Below are positions 33,125 to 44,235 of a DNA stretch of 64,000 nucleotides, one piece after another. The stretch's first letter is position 1. Each line of letters begins with the position of its first letter. The translations under genes and the position numbers were made by a program. The notes beneath the pieces are model-generated. The model was not told the origin of the DNA and did not search any database. It saw nothing but the letters and a program-made list of their open reading frames with translations. This DNA comes from Bufo bufo (lineage: Eukaryota > Chordata > Amphibia > Anura > Bufonidae). The stretch spans positions 340,101,010 through 340,165,009 of the forward strand of contig NC_053392.1 of assembly GCF_905171765.1 (NCBI RefSeq). The letters are read 5' to 3'.

Positions 33125-33325
33125 TTAGACTGATTTCTCGCACCTGTACACTGGTTTGGTAGTAAAGTACATGTGGACCACATCTGCTGCTTGCTGACCA
33201 GCGAAGATGAGTGTGCACGTGCCGTTGACGTCATTACTAGGGATGAGCAAATCAACTTCGGATGTTTTGATTTGCATAAAACTTTGTTTCAATCCTGTAT
33301 GGAGCGAGTGCTCCGTACAGTATTA

Positions 33326-33790
33326 GGCTACTTTCACACTGGCGTTTCTGGGTCCGCTTGTGAGATCCGTTTCAGGGCTCTCAGAAGCGGCTTAAAACGG
33401 ATCAGTTCAGCTCCAATGCATTCTGAATGGATAAGGATCCTTTCAGAATGCATCAGTTTGGCTGCGTTTGGTCTCCGTTCCGCTTTTGAGGCAGACACCA
33501 AAACACTGCTTGCAGCGTTTTGGTGTCCGCCTGACGATGCGGAGCCAAACGGATCCGTCCTGACTTACAATGTAAGTCAATGGGGACGGATCCGTTTTCA
33601 CTGACACAATATGGTGCAATTGAAAACGGATCTGTCCCCCATTGACTTTCAATGTAAGTCAGGACGGATCCGTTTTGACTTAGACTTTTGTTTTTAAAGA
33701 ATAATGCAAACAGATCCGTTCTGAACGGATACAAGCGTTTGCATTATCGGTGCAGATCCGTTTTTTGCAGATACAAGATGAATCCATCAC
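33326..33790. mobile_element. MITE related to the copy at 57,063-57,489
   Basis: Left end GGCTACTTTCACACTGGCG is preceded by TTA. The interior contains repeated GGATCCGTTTT and AATGTAAGTCA words, as in the 57-kb copy. The right end is missing or diverged. Confidence 0.6.
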
Positions 33791-33804
33791 CGAAAGAGAA
33801 GACG

Positions 33805-34168
33805 TCATCGGCACAGGCGCACTGAGGGAGTGCTGAGGAGGCGAGCCTCCTTATCTCAGAGCGCCTGCGTCGAATCAAGACAGGCGCGCGATTTTTGAAA
33901 TGCAGACAGGGCCAGCCGGAGGAGGAGATCGCTGCTGGCCCTGTCAATCAACAAGAGGAGGGGGTGTTTTTTTGCAGCGGCTACCAGCAAGTAGACGCCC
34001 TACTTGCTGGTAGTGAAGTGATTAGCATATTTTAAAAGATCGTTTTTTAATGAAAAGAAAGCACAGAAAAAGGTAAGATCCCTATATAGGGAATAGTCAT
34101 TAAATAACGATTTTAACAAGCCCAAAAAAAAAAGAAGGGTTTTGGGGGTGACAAGCCCTTTAAGGCCT
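33805..34168. mobile_element. T2/Kolobok-like MITE, second copy
   Basis: Direct-orientation copy of 735-1,165. The perfect 14-bp stem CTACCAGCAAGTAG is at 33,981-33,994 with 34,000-34,013; the loop is ACGCC here and CTGCC in the first copy. It ends GGGTGACAAGCCCTTTAA at the point where the L1-group LINE reverse transcriptase is cut. Confidence 0.55.
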
Positions 34169-34169
34169 A

Positions 34170-36486
34170 AGTATTTTATATATGATGCTGCAATTTTAAC
34201 TGGCATCCCACCTAAGAGTGAGGTCAACTTATAGGAATTTTGTTCCTGTCCCAGTGGTAGCAATTCACTTTTATCTTCATTTATTTTGAGGCCTGATATA
34301 CGTCCAAATTCCTTTAGATGTTGTAATAGTGTATTTAAATCCCTTTGCGAGTCCTCTAGAAAAACTAATAAGTTATGTGCAAAAAGTGCATGTTTTATTT
34401 CTGTCGACCCTATACTTATCCCTCTAAAATCCAGTGCTGAATGCAAGAAGCGTGAGAGAGGTTCTAGTGTCAAATTAAACAGTAATGGTGATAGAGGGCA
34501 TCCTTGTCTTGTCCCTTTATGTATCGCAAACGCTGGAGAAAGAAATCCTGGAGTAATAATTTCTAGCCTGTGGATTTGTGTATAGCGATGTCAGATAATT
34601 CCTAAATGGTCCCCTCATACCTATTGAATCCAGCACTTTTCCCATCCATCCCCAGCCCACATTATAAAACGCTTTTTCTGCATCAATAGACAGAAGGGCT
34701 GGTGATGGATGGGCTGCCGTCCTCAATTTAATCCCGCCATCACCCGCCGTAAGTTTGTAACAGCCGATCGTCCTTTGACAAAGCCCACTTGTGATGTAGA
34801 TATTAACTTGGGCAATATGTTGCTTAATCTCTCCGCTAAAATTTTGGACACAATTTTGATGTCTGTATTTATTAATGATATGGGTCTGTATGAGGAAGAC
34901 ATGTGCAAGTCGCTACCAGGTAGTAGCTTAATATGTGCCGTGTTTATCTCCCGAGGGATGGCGGCGCCATTTAAGTAACTATTAAATAAGATTGTTAATA
35001 ATGGTGTTATTCGATCCCTCAGTATTTTGTAGAATTCCCCTGAAAACCCATCAGGGCCCGGGGCCTTCCCCAACGTTAGATTCGTTATGACCTTCTGGAC
35101 CTCCAATTGTGTATTTGGAGCATTTAGAGTGTCTAGATCTTCCGGAGAAAGCCGTGTCATTTGAATGTCACTCGTGTCATTTGAATGTCATTTTGAATCG
35201 TCTCCTCCTGGGCCATTTACTTTGTCTGCTCTGTAGAGATCTTTATAAAATTCCATTAGGATTGTATTTATTTCTTTAGGATCATTTTTCAGTGTGCCTT
35301 TTTTATCTTTCAGAGTCATGATGGGAGTAGATGGTTTATATCCTTTTGCCAACCTGGCTAGTAATTTACCCGCCTTGTTCCCAAACCTATAAAATTGAGC
35401 ATCTGCCTGAGATTGGAACATTTGCTCCTTCCTCTGTAGCCAAAGTTCGTACTCTAGTTTATTTTTTTTCCATTGTTTCTCCGAATTGATTGTGGGGTGT
35501 AATTTAAAAGCTGTGTATGCTACTCTAAGCACTTCGCTGTGCTTATTTATTTGTTGTTCTATGTTTTTTTTTTTAACCCGAGACATATGATATCAGCCTA
35601 CCTCTCAATACAGCTTTCCCTGCATCCCATGTCAATTGAGCATTATTTGGATTTGCATTGACTTCTAAGTATTTGTCCCACCATCCCATGAGTAATTTGT
35701 GAAATTCCTCATTGGCATAAAGGTCTGAGGGAAATCGCTAAATGCAATCTGTCCCTCTAGGTATAAAATCCCTTAGTTTCACCACCAAGGGGGCATGGTC
35801 TGATATCACACTCTCTTCAATATTGGATGACAGGCACATTCTGAAGAGAGTCGGCGAGATCATCATATAATCGATACGAGACCATGACAAATGTGCTGAG
35901 GAATAATGAGTATATTCACGATCATCTGGATGCATTACTCTCCATGTGTCTACCAACCCAGTACATTTCAAATTATCAACTTCTTCAGTATTTTTGTGTT
36001 GCGTTGGACAGGAGGATTACTACTTCCACAAGATTTCCTTTCTTCATCCCATTCTACTACTGTATTCATATCTCCTGCTACTACCTTTTCTGAATTTTGG
36101 TCACTCAGAATTTTGTTGATTACAGATTTGAAAAACTGCTCATTTCTATCATTCAGACCATTTACATTATATATGCTTATCTGTCCCACAGATGATTTTA
36201 GGCTGACCTGAATTATTCAACCCTCCTTATCAGCAAAATGGGAAATTACAGAATATGGTATATTTTTCCTCATTAGAATAAGCACCCCTGCTTTCCTTGC
36301 TAATGAAGGGGAACCATATACATTTCCTACCCACAATTTCCGCATACAGAAAAAATCTCTCTCTACCAGGTGTGTTTCCTGGAGAAGTACTATGTCTGCT
36401 CCCAACCTATTCAGATGGCGCAATATCATCATTCTTTTCTGTGGAGAACGAAGCCCCTTAACATTCCATGAGATTATTTTAACCAT
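34170..36486 (-). pseudogene. L1-group ORF2: APE endonuclease and reverse transcriptase, broken
   Basis: Start at 36,486: MVKIISWNVKGLRSPQKR, with the endonuclease Asn in SWNVKG and Glu in LLQETHL; SDHAPLVVK near 35,785 is the His-containing end of the domain. A TGA occurs near 36,215. Frames change near 35,970 and 34,725. RT signatures follow: GKAPGPDGFSGEFYK (about 35,065), SSYRPISLINTDIKI, QVGFVKGRS, LLSIDAEKAF and GTRQGCPLSPLLFNL. The metal-binding FADD box reads FAHN (ALFAHNLLVF), so the active site is lost. The frame ends at KYLGL by the MITE. Not functional. Confidence 0.85.
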
Positions 36487-37195
36487 GTTACTGTATATGT
36501 AGCTATATCATCTGATAAGGAATGATTATATAGCGACTAGCATCTTTAACATTTGTACCCCATAGTATCACCCTTGCCCCCCTCCCCTTCCCATTTAAAG
36601 AATAACCGTTAACATAAAAAACTAAATCCACAGCACCTAACATGTACCGCTGTAAAAGGCCTTTCTGAACTTCACTTCTTCCCGACATATTAGGAATGCG
36701 CGAAATATAATAGTGTTATACAAGACAATTATAGCTCTCCCCACCGTTACCACCCTTGTATAAAACGCAACTCTGATTAGGTGAAAGCGGTGTTTCATCC
36801 CATTTAGAGACTCCAATTTGGTCTCTTTACACTGATATTGACCTATCTTAATCTGAGATCAGTCCCCCATATTTCTTTTGTTTCACGGTACCAAGTGTAC
36901 CCATGAAACATTTCCGTAGTATAGTCTACTTGCACCCTTGGAATGTTCTGTAGATCTTGACGTCTGTCGTACAATTGACTGCTTTCTTTATTCCTTGTGT
37001 TGGCCTCATTTCGGAGATTCCGGCTCCGCTTTGGTCCATTTTGGCGGGCTACTTCTGCGGTGTGAGTTTCTCTTGCTATGTTCGTTCGATAACGATTCTT
37101 GAAAGATTGTGGCTTCCTCCAGTTTGTGAAAGGTGTCAAAGGACCCATCTGCATGAAATACTTTTAGTATCACCGGATACATCAAGGCAAATTTT

Positions 37196-37354
37196 ATATC
37201 AGGACACGGAGGCTCATATTGCTTAACTCTTTCTTTACTGAATCAACAGCAGCAAAGAAGACAATCAGAAAACATTTGTCCAATGAGGATAGTAGTCCCT
37301 CCCCTTAGTCCCCACATATAGGGACCTCCTCCATATCTCAACTTCCTCTTTCTT
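37196..37354 (+). repeat. DIRS left terminal repeat (inverted to the right one)
   Basis: Contains ACACGGAGGCTCATATTGC, then TCTTTCTTTACTGAATCAAC and ACATATAGGGACCTCCTCC; its reverse complement makes up 42,560-42,714. Confidence 0.9.
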
Positions 37355-38039
37355 TGCTGCTGCTGTTCAGTTAAGTACCCCACCACAGTCCTCCGGGACC
37401 ATGGGTGGGAATTTGTCTTATTTTATTGATATTTGTATGTTCATATAGCATATTATTGTTAAAAATTTAGTCTCTCACTCCTCCCTTTTAGAGGGTTGTT
37501 TTTCCCCCTCTCTTTTTCCTCTTATTTTTCCCTTCTTTCCGGATTCTCTTATCCGTAGTTTTTCCTGCGCTTTACTACCCTTCCTAGGAGGTAAGTTCTC
37601 TCCCTCCGGTCAGTGCAGTCTCTCCGGTGCCCGGGACTTACCTTGTCCCTCGTCGGGTCCCGCCTTTCTTCCTGCGGTCGCGGTTCCCGGGCACCATCTT
37701 CCCTTCTTCTTCTGGTCTTCATCTTGCGATCCTAGTATCGCGAGAGTTTGGCGGCCATCTTGGATTGCGCCCGAAGTCTCGCTATCGCGGGATCTCGGGG
37801 GCTCTCTCTATCTCTGTGCTCCGGTCACCATCGGCGTCCGAGATCTCGCGAGATTTCGGACGCCATAGTGCCTGCAGCCAACGGCCACCTCGTACTTGCC
37901 GCGCTCCTGTCCGTTTTTTTCTATTTTAGCTTCTGGGGACCGCAGTTTAGTTACTACCCTCACAGGTTTGCCTATATATACTATAATAAGGTGTTCAGTT
38001 ACCCAGTTCCTGCCAGAATGCCACTAGGATTATTGAATC

Positions 38040-39691
38040 ATGTCCCTTACTCCAGCTACCTCTGCCTTGCTTCTTGGCAGCCCCACTCTGGAGTCTAACC
38101 CTGCTGCCGCTGTGCCCCATGCGGTGCCCCCTCCTGTGGGAGTTTTTCCTCCTTTGGCAGATGCCCAGACTAGGGCTTTACAGCAGTCCATTTCGGACGC
38201 CATTTTGTCCGCAATGGGCTCAGTTTCCTCAGCCCACACTAGCTCCCTGTCTCAGGTCCTCTGCGCCCAGACAGTGACCATGACTCATGATACCATGGTA
38301 TCACTACCCAATACCTCCAGAAACTCCTTGAAGGATGGCCTCGTTCCATCATCTGACAGCGCGCTCTGGTCACGCAAAAGAGCCTGTCCGCGCCAGGCAG
38401 AACGTGCACGGAACTGGAAAACGGCTAGATCCCAGCCGGAACCAGAATCTGACTCTCAGGAGTCTGAGGAGGAGGTTAATTTGCATTCCCCAGTGAACTC
38501 TGAGGGGGAAGAGTTTGATTTGGACGAGGGGCAACCTGGACCGGTTTCCCGCCCGACTGCGGCTAAGCGACGACCGAGGCGCAGGCATCCCTTACGGATC
38601 TATCCGGTTCCCCTTTATTTGACCTGGACTCTCTCCATCACCCCAGGTCATCTGAGTGGCTGCCGGCCCCCCATGTCGCTAGCTACATAGAATCCATGAC
38701 CCGCAAGACCCTTAGTAAGGGGGCCAGGAACAAATTACGGGCTGAATGCCCCCGTCCGGCTATACCGAACAAGGTGTGCGAAACACCTACGGTTGACCCT
38801 AAGGTCGTACAGTTCCTGTCCAAATGAGGATTTAGCCCCCATAGAGGCCTGGACTCAGCACTTCGGGCGTGCCAGGACAAATTATTGGACATTATGGGTC
38901 CGCTGGCCAAGATCTTCGATTTGGCAGAATCGGCAAAAGCAGAAGGCCGTCTGGTGGACCCAGATGAGCTTAGAGGTTGGGTCCAGAGAGCCATATGCTT
39001 GGCAGGCAATGCCAATACCTCTATTGCTATTGAACGCAGGAAGGCCATCCTGATAAAGATGGAACCTAAATTGGCCAACATGGCCCTTACTGAGTCGGGC
39101 AGAGATGCCCAGGGGCTCCTATTCGGTGACCCCTTTATTAAGGAGCTGGGGAAATTTGTAGGGACATTTACTGCCCTTGATAAGGTACAAACCTCTATGC
39201 GCAAGGTTTTCAATAGCCGGGTTTCCTCCAGGGCCGGCAGTACTAGGGGCCATCTGGCCGGCCTTTCATCCTTCCAGTCCCGAGGTTCGGGACGAGGCCC
39301 CTCATCATCATCCTTCCGGTCCTCCGGTCAGGACCCGAGGCAACCTCCATCCTTCTTCCCGTCGCGAGGCTCCTTTGGACGGGGTAGATCCTATCGAGGA
39401 CAGCCGAACCTTCGACGTCCCTTTGGTAAGTCAACCATTTCTCCCTTTTTCGGATCAGGGGGTAGGGGGCAGACTTCGGTTCTTTTCGCATGTGTGGGCC
39501 TCAATCACCTCGGATCCGTGGATTTTGTCCACGATCCGGGGTTTTCAGAACTGGTGTCGACCCCGTATTCCATGGTGACTCTGCCGCTCACTTGTATGGC
39601 ACGGACTGCCCAATCCCTCATAGACGAGGAATTAAACGAACTGCTCCTAAAAGGGGCCATAGAGCCAGCTTCTCAGGTCCCGCTGGGGTGA
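38040..39691 (+). pseudogene. DIRS gag-like ORF, frameshifted
   Basis: ATG 38,040 begins MSLTPATSALLLGSPTL. The first frame runs to 38,690; between about 38,560 and 38,597 the sense frame switches to the one reading DLSGSPLFDLDSL..SYIESMTRKTL. A TGA at 38,825-38,827 interrupts this frame, which then continues through KLLDIMGPLAKIFDLAES to 39,691. The C-terminus is Gly/Arg/Ser-rich (RGSGRGPSSSSF, GRGRSYRGQPN), as in many DIRS gag proteins that bind RNA. It overlaps the RT frame by about 200 bp. No zinc knuckle is seen. Confidence 0.75.
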
Positions 39692-41310
39692 TCAGCAACA
39701 TTTTCCTCGTGGAGAAAAAAGGGGATCAATTCAGGCCAGTAATAAATCTAAAGGCCTTAAATTCCTTCGTAAGATACCGTCACTTCAAGATGGAGGGCAT
39801 CCACCTCCTCCGGGATATGCTCCTCCCACACGACTGGCTAGTGAAACTAGACCTGAAGGATGCATACCTCACAGTACCGATTGCCCCAGCCTCAAGGGAC
39901 CTATTACAGTTTCGTTGGCGGGACGCCCTATGGCGCTTCACGTGTCTTCCCTTTGGCCTGTCGTCCGCTCCGTGGTGCTTCACCAAGCTACTACGCCCTG
40001 TCATGGCCTGGCTCCGCAGCTGGGGGGTGAGGCTCATAGTCTATCTGGACGACATTTTGATCATGGCCAGGGATTACTCCACCATTCAGGATCACCTACG
40101 CCTGACGATGTCCCTCGTGACCAACTTGGGTTTCATTATCAACCGGGAGAAATCCTGCCTGGTCCCGTCCAGGACCATGGAGTTCCTGGGTTTCCTGGTG
40201 GACTCAGAGTCCTTGACCCTCAGCCTTCCCCCAGTGAAGGTGCGTGCGATTCGCAAGGAGCTAGTCGCACGTTGTCTTTGCCTCAGGTGTCTCTTCGCTA
40301 GCTGGCCAGGTCTTTTATCATCCTCCATTCAGGCGTTTTTTCCCGCCTCGCTGCATTATTGGGCCTTACAGCGCCTGAAGATTGCCCACCTGCAGGCGGG
40401 GGCAACTTATGCGGACCTGATTCTTTTGGACTCGGACACTCGAGACGAGTTGGTTTAGTGGATTGCCAACCTCTCGGCTTGAAATGGCAGGGCCATTTTC
40501 GTCCCTCGTCCGGATCTGGTCGTGGAGTCCGACGCCAGCCTCTTGGGATGGGGTGCCCATTGCGAGGGGGTATCCACCGGAGGGCCTTGGGCGGCATCCG
40601 AATCGAGTCTGCACATAAATGCACTGGAGCTCCTGGCGGGATCTTTTGCGATCCGCAGTTTCGCCAGGGGGAGGGCCCGGGCGTGTGTTCGTTTTCGGAT
40701 GGACAACGTTTCAGCCGTGCGGTATATCAACTCCATGGGAGGTACCCGATCCAGGATGTTAACGCATCTGGCCAAGGAGTTTTGGGATTTCTGCCTTTCC
40801 AACTATGTGTCGGTGGTGGCGGAATATCTGCCGGGTCTACAAAATACTCATGCCGATTGGAGTTCTCGCCTCATGTCAGATTCCAGCGACTGGAAATTGG
40901 ACGAGGGAACCTTCGCCTCTGTGTTATCCCTTTGGGGTCCGTTCTCCATCGACCTCTTTGCGTCTCGATGGAATGCCCAGCTGCCCAGATACTTCAGTTG
41001 GAGGCTAGACCCATCCGCGGAAGCGGTGGATGCGTTCCTTCAACAGTGGTCGGAGGACCTGACGTACGCTTTTCCACCTTTCTCCCTGATACCACGGGTT
41101 CTTGCCATGGTGCGTCACCAGTCAGCGGACATGGTCTTAGTGATCCCATTTTGGAGGACACAATCTTGGTTCCCACAACTCCTGGAGTTGTTGGTGGACA
41201 GCCCCCTGTTATTGCCTCAGTCGGAGACCCTGTTACAGATTCCTTCTGGAGAGCGCATGGGCCCCTGGGACCAGAAGAGCTTACAAGTCTGCATGGCAGT
41301 CATGGTCTGA
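39490..41310 (+). pseudogene. DIRS reverse transcriptase, RNase H and methyltransferase-like domain; two Trp codons are stops
   Basis: One frame holds RT from about 39,690 (IFLVEKKGDQFRPVINL, LDLKDAYL, LPFGLSSAP, YLDD at 40,042-40,053). It is then broken by TAG 40,456-40,458 and TGA 40,480-40,482, both where Trp is expected (one TGG to TAG, one TGG to TGA). RNase H resumes at 40,522 (SDASLLGWGA, NALELLA, MDNVSAV, ADWSSR). It is followed by DLFASRWNAQLPRY..YAFPPFSLIPRVL, matching the adenine-methyltransferase-like domain known at this place in DIRS1-type elements. The last part overlaps the recombinase frame. The polyprotein would copy the element through a circular intermediate; this copy needs readthrough of two stops. 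Confidence 0.87.
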
Positions 41311-42109
41311 TTGGTGCCTGCTTAGGAACCTGGATCCCGTTACGGCTTCAGTAAATAACATTATCCTTTTTCTTTCTTCCTTGTACAAGGACGGTAAGGC
41401 CTATCGTACTATTAACGTTTTTAGGTCTGCCATCTCGTCCGGCCATAGGGGGTTCGAGGGCTGCCCGGCTGGGCGCCATCCCCTCGTGTGTTGCCTGCTT
41501 AGGGGATCGCGCCTCACCCGTCCTCCCCGTCCTCGTTTCTCGAGTTCTTGGGATGTTTCTACAGTTTTATCTTTTCTGTCGGCCTGTCAGGAGCTGTCTT
41601 TACGCCAGCTGTCAGCCAAGTTAGTTACCCTATTTTGTCTCGTCTCCTGTAAGAGGGTGTCGGACGTGCGGGCGTTGGACTATGACGCTCGCTCGTTCAC
41701 CCCGGAAGGCGTGACCTTTAATATCTCACATCGCACAAAAAACAATATTAGGTCAGTGGATTATCCGGCTTTTCCGGAATCTTTGATCCTTTGTCCGGTG
41801 GCATGCCTCAAAGAATACGAGGCTCGGACTTCGCCTCTGCGTCCTGCGTCTCATTCGCAATTGTTAATTTCGTTTCGCCGTCCTCACCTTCCGGTCACCA
41901 GTGTCACCTTGTCGCGTTGGGTGAAATGGATCCTATCCTTGTCTGGCATTGACACCTCCATTTTCACGGCTCATTCGGTTCGAGGAGCTTCGGCCACATC
42001 CCTGACCTTGTCGGGGGCTAAATTGGAGGACGTCATGAGACTGGCAGACTGGTCTCGAGCGTCTACTTTCAGGGAGTTCTATTTCAGACCGGGTCCGCAT
42101 GTGTTTTAG
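41262..42109 (+). CDS. DIRS tyrosine recombinase
   Basis: Open from before 41,262 to TAG 42,107-42,109; the true start inside the overlap with the RT frame is not clear and no ATG marks it. The N-terminal core-binding part reads SAWQSWSDWCLLRN and KAYRTINVFRSAISS. The catalytic set of tyrosine recombinases is present (numbering from 41,381): Arg in SCKRVSDVR (R92), Lys K120, HSVR (H198, R201), Trp W224 in the sixth position and Tyr Y234 (FREFYFRP). No stop or frameshift was seen. It would integrate the circular DNA copy. DIRS uses this enzyme instead of an integrase, which explains the lack of a normal target duplication. Confidence 0.85.
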
Positions 42110-42134
42110 TCTACTGTGAATCGGCTTTGAACTA

Positions 42135-42228
42135 GCAATATGAGCCTCCGTGTCCTGATATAAAATTTTGGGATTTTACTAGTTTATGACGTAAAGTCAT
42201 GATTTTATGAAGGACACGGAGGCGAGTA
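42135..42228. repeat. DIRS internal complementary region
   Basis: It is the reverse complement of the left end joined to that of the right end: GCAATATGAGCCTCCGTGTC..GATATAAAATTTT then GGGATTTTACTAGTTTATGA. The two halves meet at AAATTTT. DIRS elements use this region to close the circle during replication. Confidence 0.9.
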
Positions 42229-42559
42229 TTGTCCCACCCTTTTTGTACCCTCCCCGTGGCTTATTTTGAGTTTTTTCTTAATGCTATATATATTGTTGAC
42301 TTTTTCGTTAACCCTTACATTTTAGTGTATCAGTACTACTGTTTGGAGTTTCTTCCTCGGCTCCTTGCTATTTTTATTTATTTTCTTTCCAGGTTGATTC
42401 CAATTCCCAGCAATCTGTGGATGATCGTTCCCCAGTGTTGTCGCATCCTACCAGGATTTCGGTTGGGGATCGTTCCGTGTTCCGGCATCGGTTAAAGTCA
42501 CGCCGGTGTTCGTCTTCTTGAATCTTGGCGTTCCAGTTTCGGTTTGCAGTTCCGTTACC

Positions 42560-42756
42560 AAAGAAAGAGGAAGTTGAGATATGGAGGAGGTCCCTATATG
42601 TGGGGACTGAGGGGAGGGACTACTATCCTCATTGGACAAATGTTTTCTGATTGTCTTCTTTGCTGCTGTTGATTCAGTAAAGAAAGAGTTAAGCAATATG
42701 AGCCTCCGTGTCCTTCATAAAATCATGACTTTACGTCATAAACTAGTAAAATCCCC
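42560..42756 (-). repeat. DIRS right terminal repeat
   Basis: Reverse complement of 37,200-37,354 through 42,714, then about 42 bp unique to the right end (ATCATGACTTTACGTC) that is mirrored in the internal complementary region. Confidence 0.9.
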
Positions 42757-43653
42757 AAATTTTCTGCCTTGTTTGAACAGAGCTGAGCACACTTGAGAGA
42801 ATGCTTTGCGGCGTTTGGTCACCTCTGCTGAAAAATCGCTGAATAATAAAACTTTATGTCCCTTGATCTCAAGGTTTCCGTTTTTTCTCTTGTACATCCA
42901 CAGTATTTCTGTTTTTTCTGAATAGTCCAGATATTTGACAATGACATGTTACGTGTATCTCCCGCCATGGAAGCCATTTCTGCGGGTTGCCTCTGGGGAC
43001 CCACCCTGTGTGCTCGTTCGACTTTGCACAATGACATCAGGTCCAGAGCTTTTGGTATATCATGTTCGCATATTTTATATAGTTCTTTTGTGGTTATGCT
43101 TTCTGGAAGCCCCACTATCTGTAGATCATCTATTTTGTCCTAAAGTCTCTTGTTCTCTGTTTGTATCGCTCGGAGTTGTGCCTGCGTTGTGTTAAGATCA
43201 ATTACGGTCGACTGTATTTTATTATCCATGTCGTCTATGCGCTCTGTGTTGCGCGTTACTTCACTTTGCAGTGATGTGATGTAGGATGTCACCGTATCGG
43301 TAAGATAATCCTGCAGGTCAGGAAGTATTCGATTGGCCACTTCCAGAGCCAACCTTTTATAATCCACATATGTGCAGTCATCACCTTCATTCAGTGGTGC
43401 TCGATCTTGGCTGTTAGAGATTAAGGGCTGAGTACCCGTCTGATCTGATTCCTGGTCTGCCATCTTGCAGTCTAATTTCCCTCCTCGTGTCTGCGGCTTG
43501 GCTTTTGATTTGCTCCCCATGTTGTGGAGGTAACGCTCCATATGAATATAAGTCCTTTTCTAGGTAAAATTATCCGGTTTTGACTCCAGTACAATGGGGG
43601 ATTAACTCGGTTAAGGGCGGTGGGTGCCGGAACCGGAAGTCCTCAATCAGTAT

Positions 43654-44235
43654 TTTGTGGAAAAAGGTATATCACACCCCTCAATCAGTTCTTTTTGGGG
43701 CAACAGGTATATCACACCCGTTGCAAATAGTTGTTCCAATAGCACTTGTCCCTCTATATAGCTGCGGTATCGCAGCAGAACCACACACAACTGCTGAACA
43801 ATACAAATGCACTATATACTTTCTATGTTAGAAAGTATATTATAGGTATATCACACCCCTCAATCATTTTTTTTTTTGGGCAACAGGTATATCACACCCG
43901 TTGCAATTAGTTGTTCCAATAGCATTTGTCCCTCTATATAGCTGCGGTATCGCAGCAGAACCGCACACGACTGCTGCACAATACAAATACACTATAATAT
44001 ACAGATGTAGTAGAGTTAACACTCATGCTTTATGAGATGTGTTATCTAAACGAAATGCATTAAGCAAACACCTTCAATTGCTTTTCAATGGCTTTTGTTT
44101 CAAGATAACACAATGAGTTAAGAAATTTGAGTTAAGAGTTTGAGTGTTAACCCTGCTACATCTGTACTTTCTATGTTAGAAAGTATATTATAAGTATATC
44201 ACACCCCTCAGTATATCACACCTATCGAAAGCACA
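43654..44235. repeat. 180-bp tandem repeat, two-plus units
   Basis: GGTATATCACACCCCTCAAT starts at 43,665 and 43,845 (period 180); a third partial unit follows at about 44,195. Units share TATAGCTGCGGTATCGCAGC, a short palindrome. The second unit is broken by a MITE at 44,000-44,166. Confidence 0.85.
44000..44166. mobile_element. Small TA-flanked MITE, 167 bp
   Basis: Ends TACAGATGTAG and CTACATCTGTA, with the subterminal GTTAACACTCA/TGAGTGTTAAC also inverted. It interrupts the second 180-bp unit between CACTATA and CTTTCTATG, where the first unit is continuous. TA target and end sequence fit a Tc1/mariner-type MITE. Confidence 0.8.

Larger units (their letters stand above)
37189..42763 (+). 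mobile_element. DIRS-type tyrosine-recombinase retrotransposon
   Basis: Features in order: left terminal repeat (37,196-37,354), gag-like ORF, RT-RNase H-methyltransferase ORF, tyrosine recombinase ORF, internal complementary region (42,135-42,228) and inverted right terminal repeat (42,560-42,756). AAATTTT occurs at both junctions (37,189-37,195 and 42,757-42,763) and at the centre of the internal region, as expected for the circle-junction overlap rather than a normal target duplication. Length 5.6 kb. It is inserted in the L1-group ORF1. Confidence 0.92.
37010..43541 (-). pseudogene. L1-group ORF1, interrupted by DIRS
   Basis: ATG 43,541; the N-terminal part to about 43,140 is hydrophilic with a coiled coil (SLQSEVTRNTERIDDMDNK). 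A second block (about 43,115-42,990) reads IVGLPESITTKELYKI..VERAHRVGP, the RNA-binding part of L1 ORF1. One frameshift near 42,955 follows, then VKYLDYSEKTEILWMYK and KAFSQVCSALFKQGRKF at 42,764. The frame resumes at 37,188 with ALMYPVILKVFHADGSF and ends near 37,010. Removing the DIRS insert rejoins this without a gap. ORF1 protein would bind the LINE RNA. Confidence 0.85.
34169..43653 (-). mobile_element. L1-group (Tx1-like) LINE, decayed, split by DIRS and 3'-truncated
   Basis: On the minus strand: 5' region near 43,653 (ACTTCCGGTTCCGGCACCC on that strand), ORF1 (43,541 to about 37,010, interrupted by DIRS), ORF2 endonuclease (36,486 down) and RT to about 34,170, where it stops at the MITE end. 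Its 3' end and RT thumb are missing. ORF2 contains several frameshifts and stops. Clade is inferred from endonuclease and RT motifs. Confidence 0.87.

Noticed and set aside
40359..41354. 331-codon frame across the DIRS RNase H region
   Set aside because: It is in another frame from the RT and RNase H motifs and shows none of its own.
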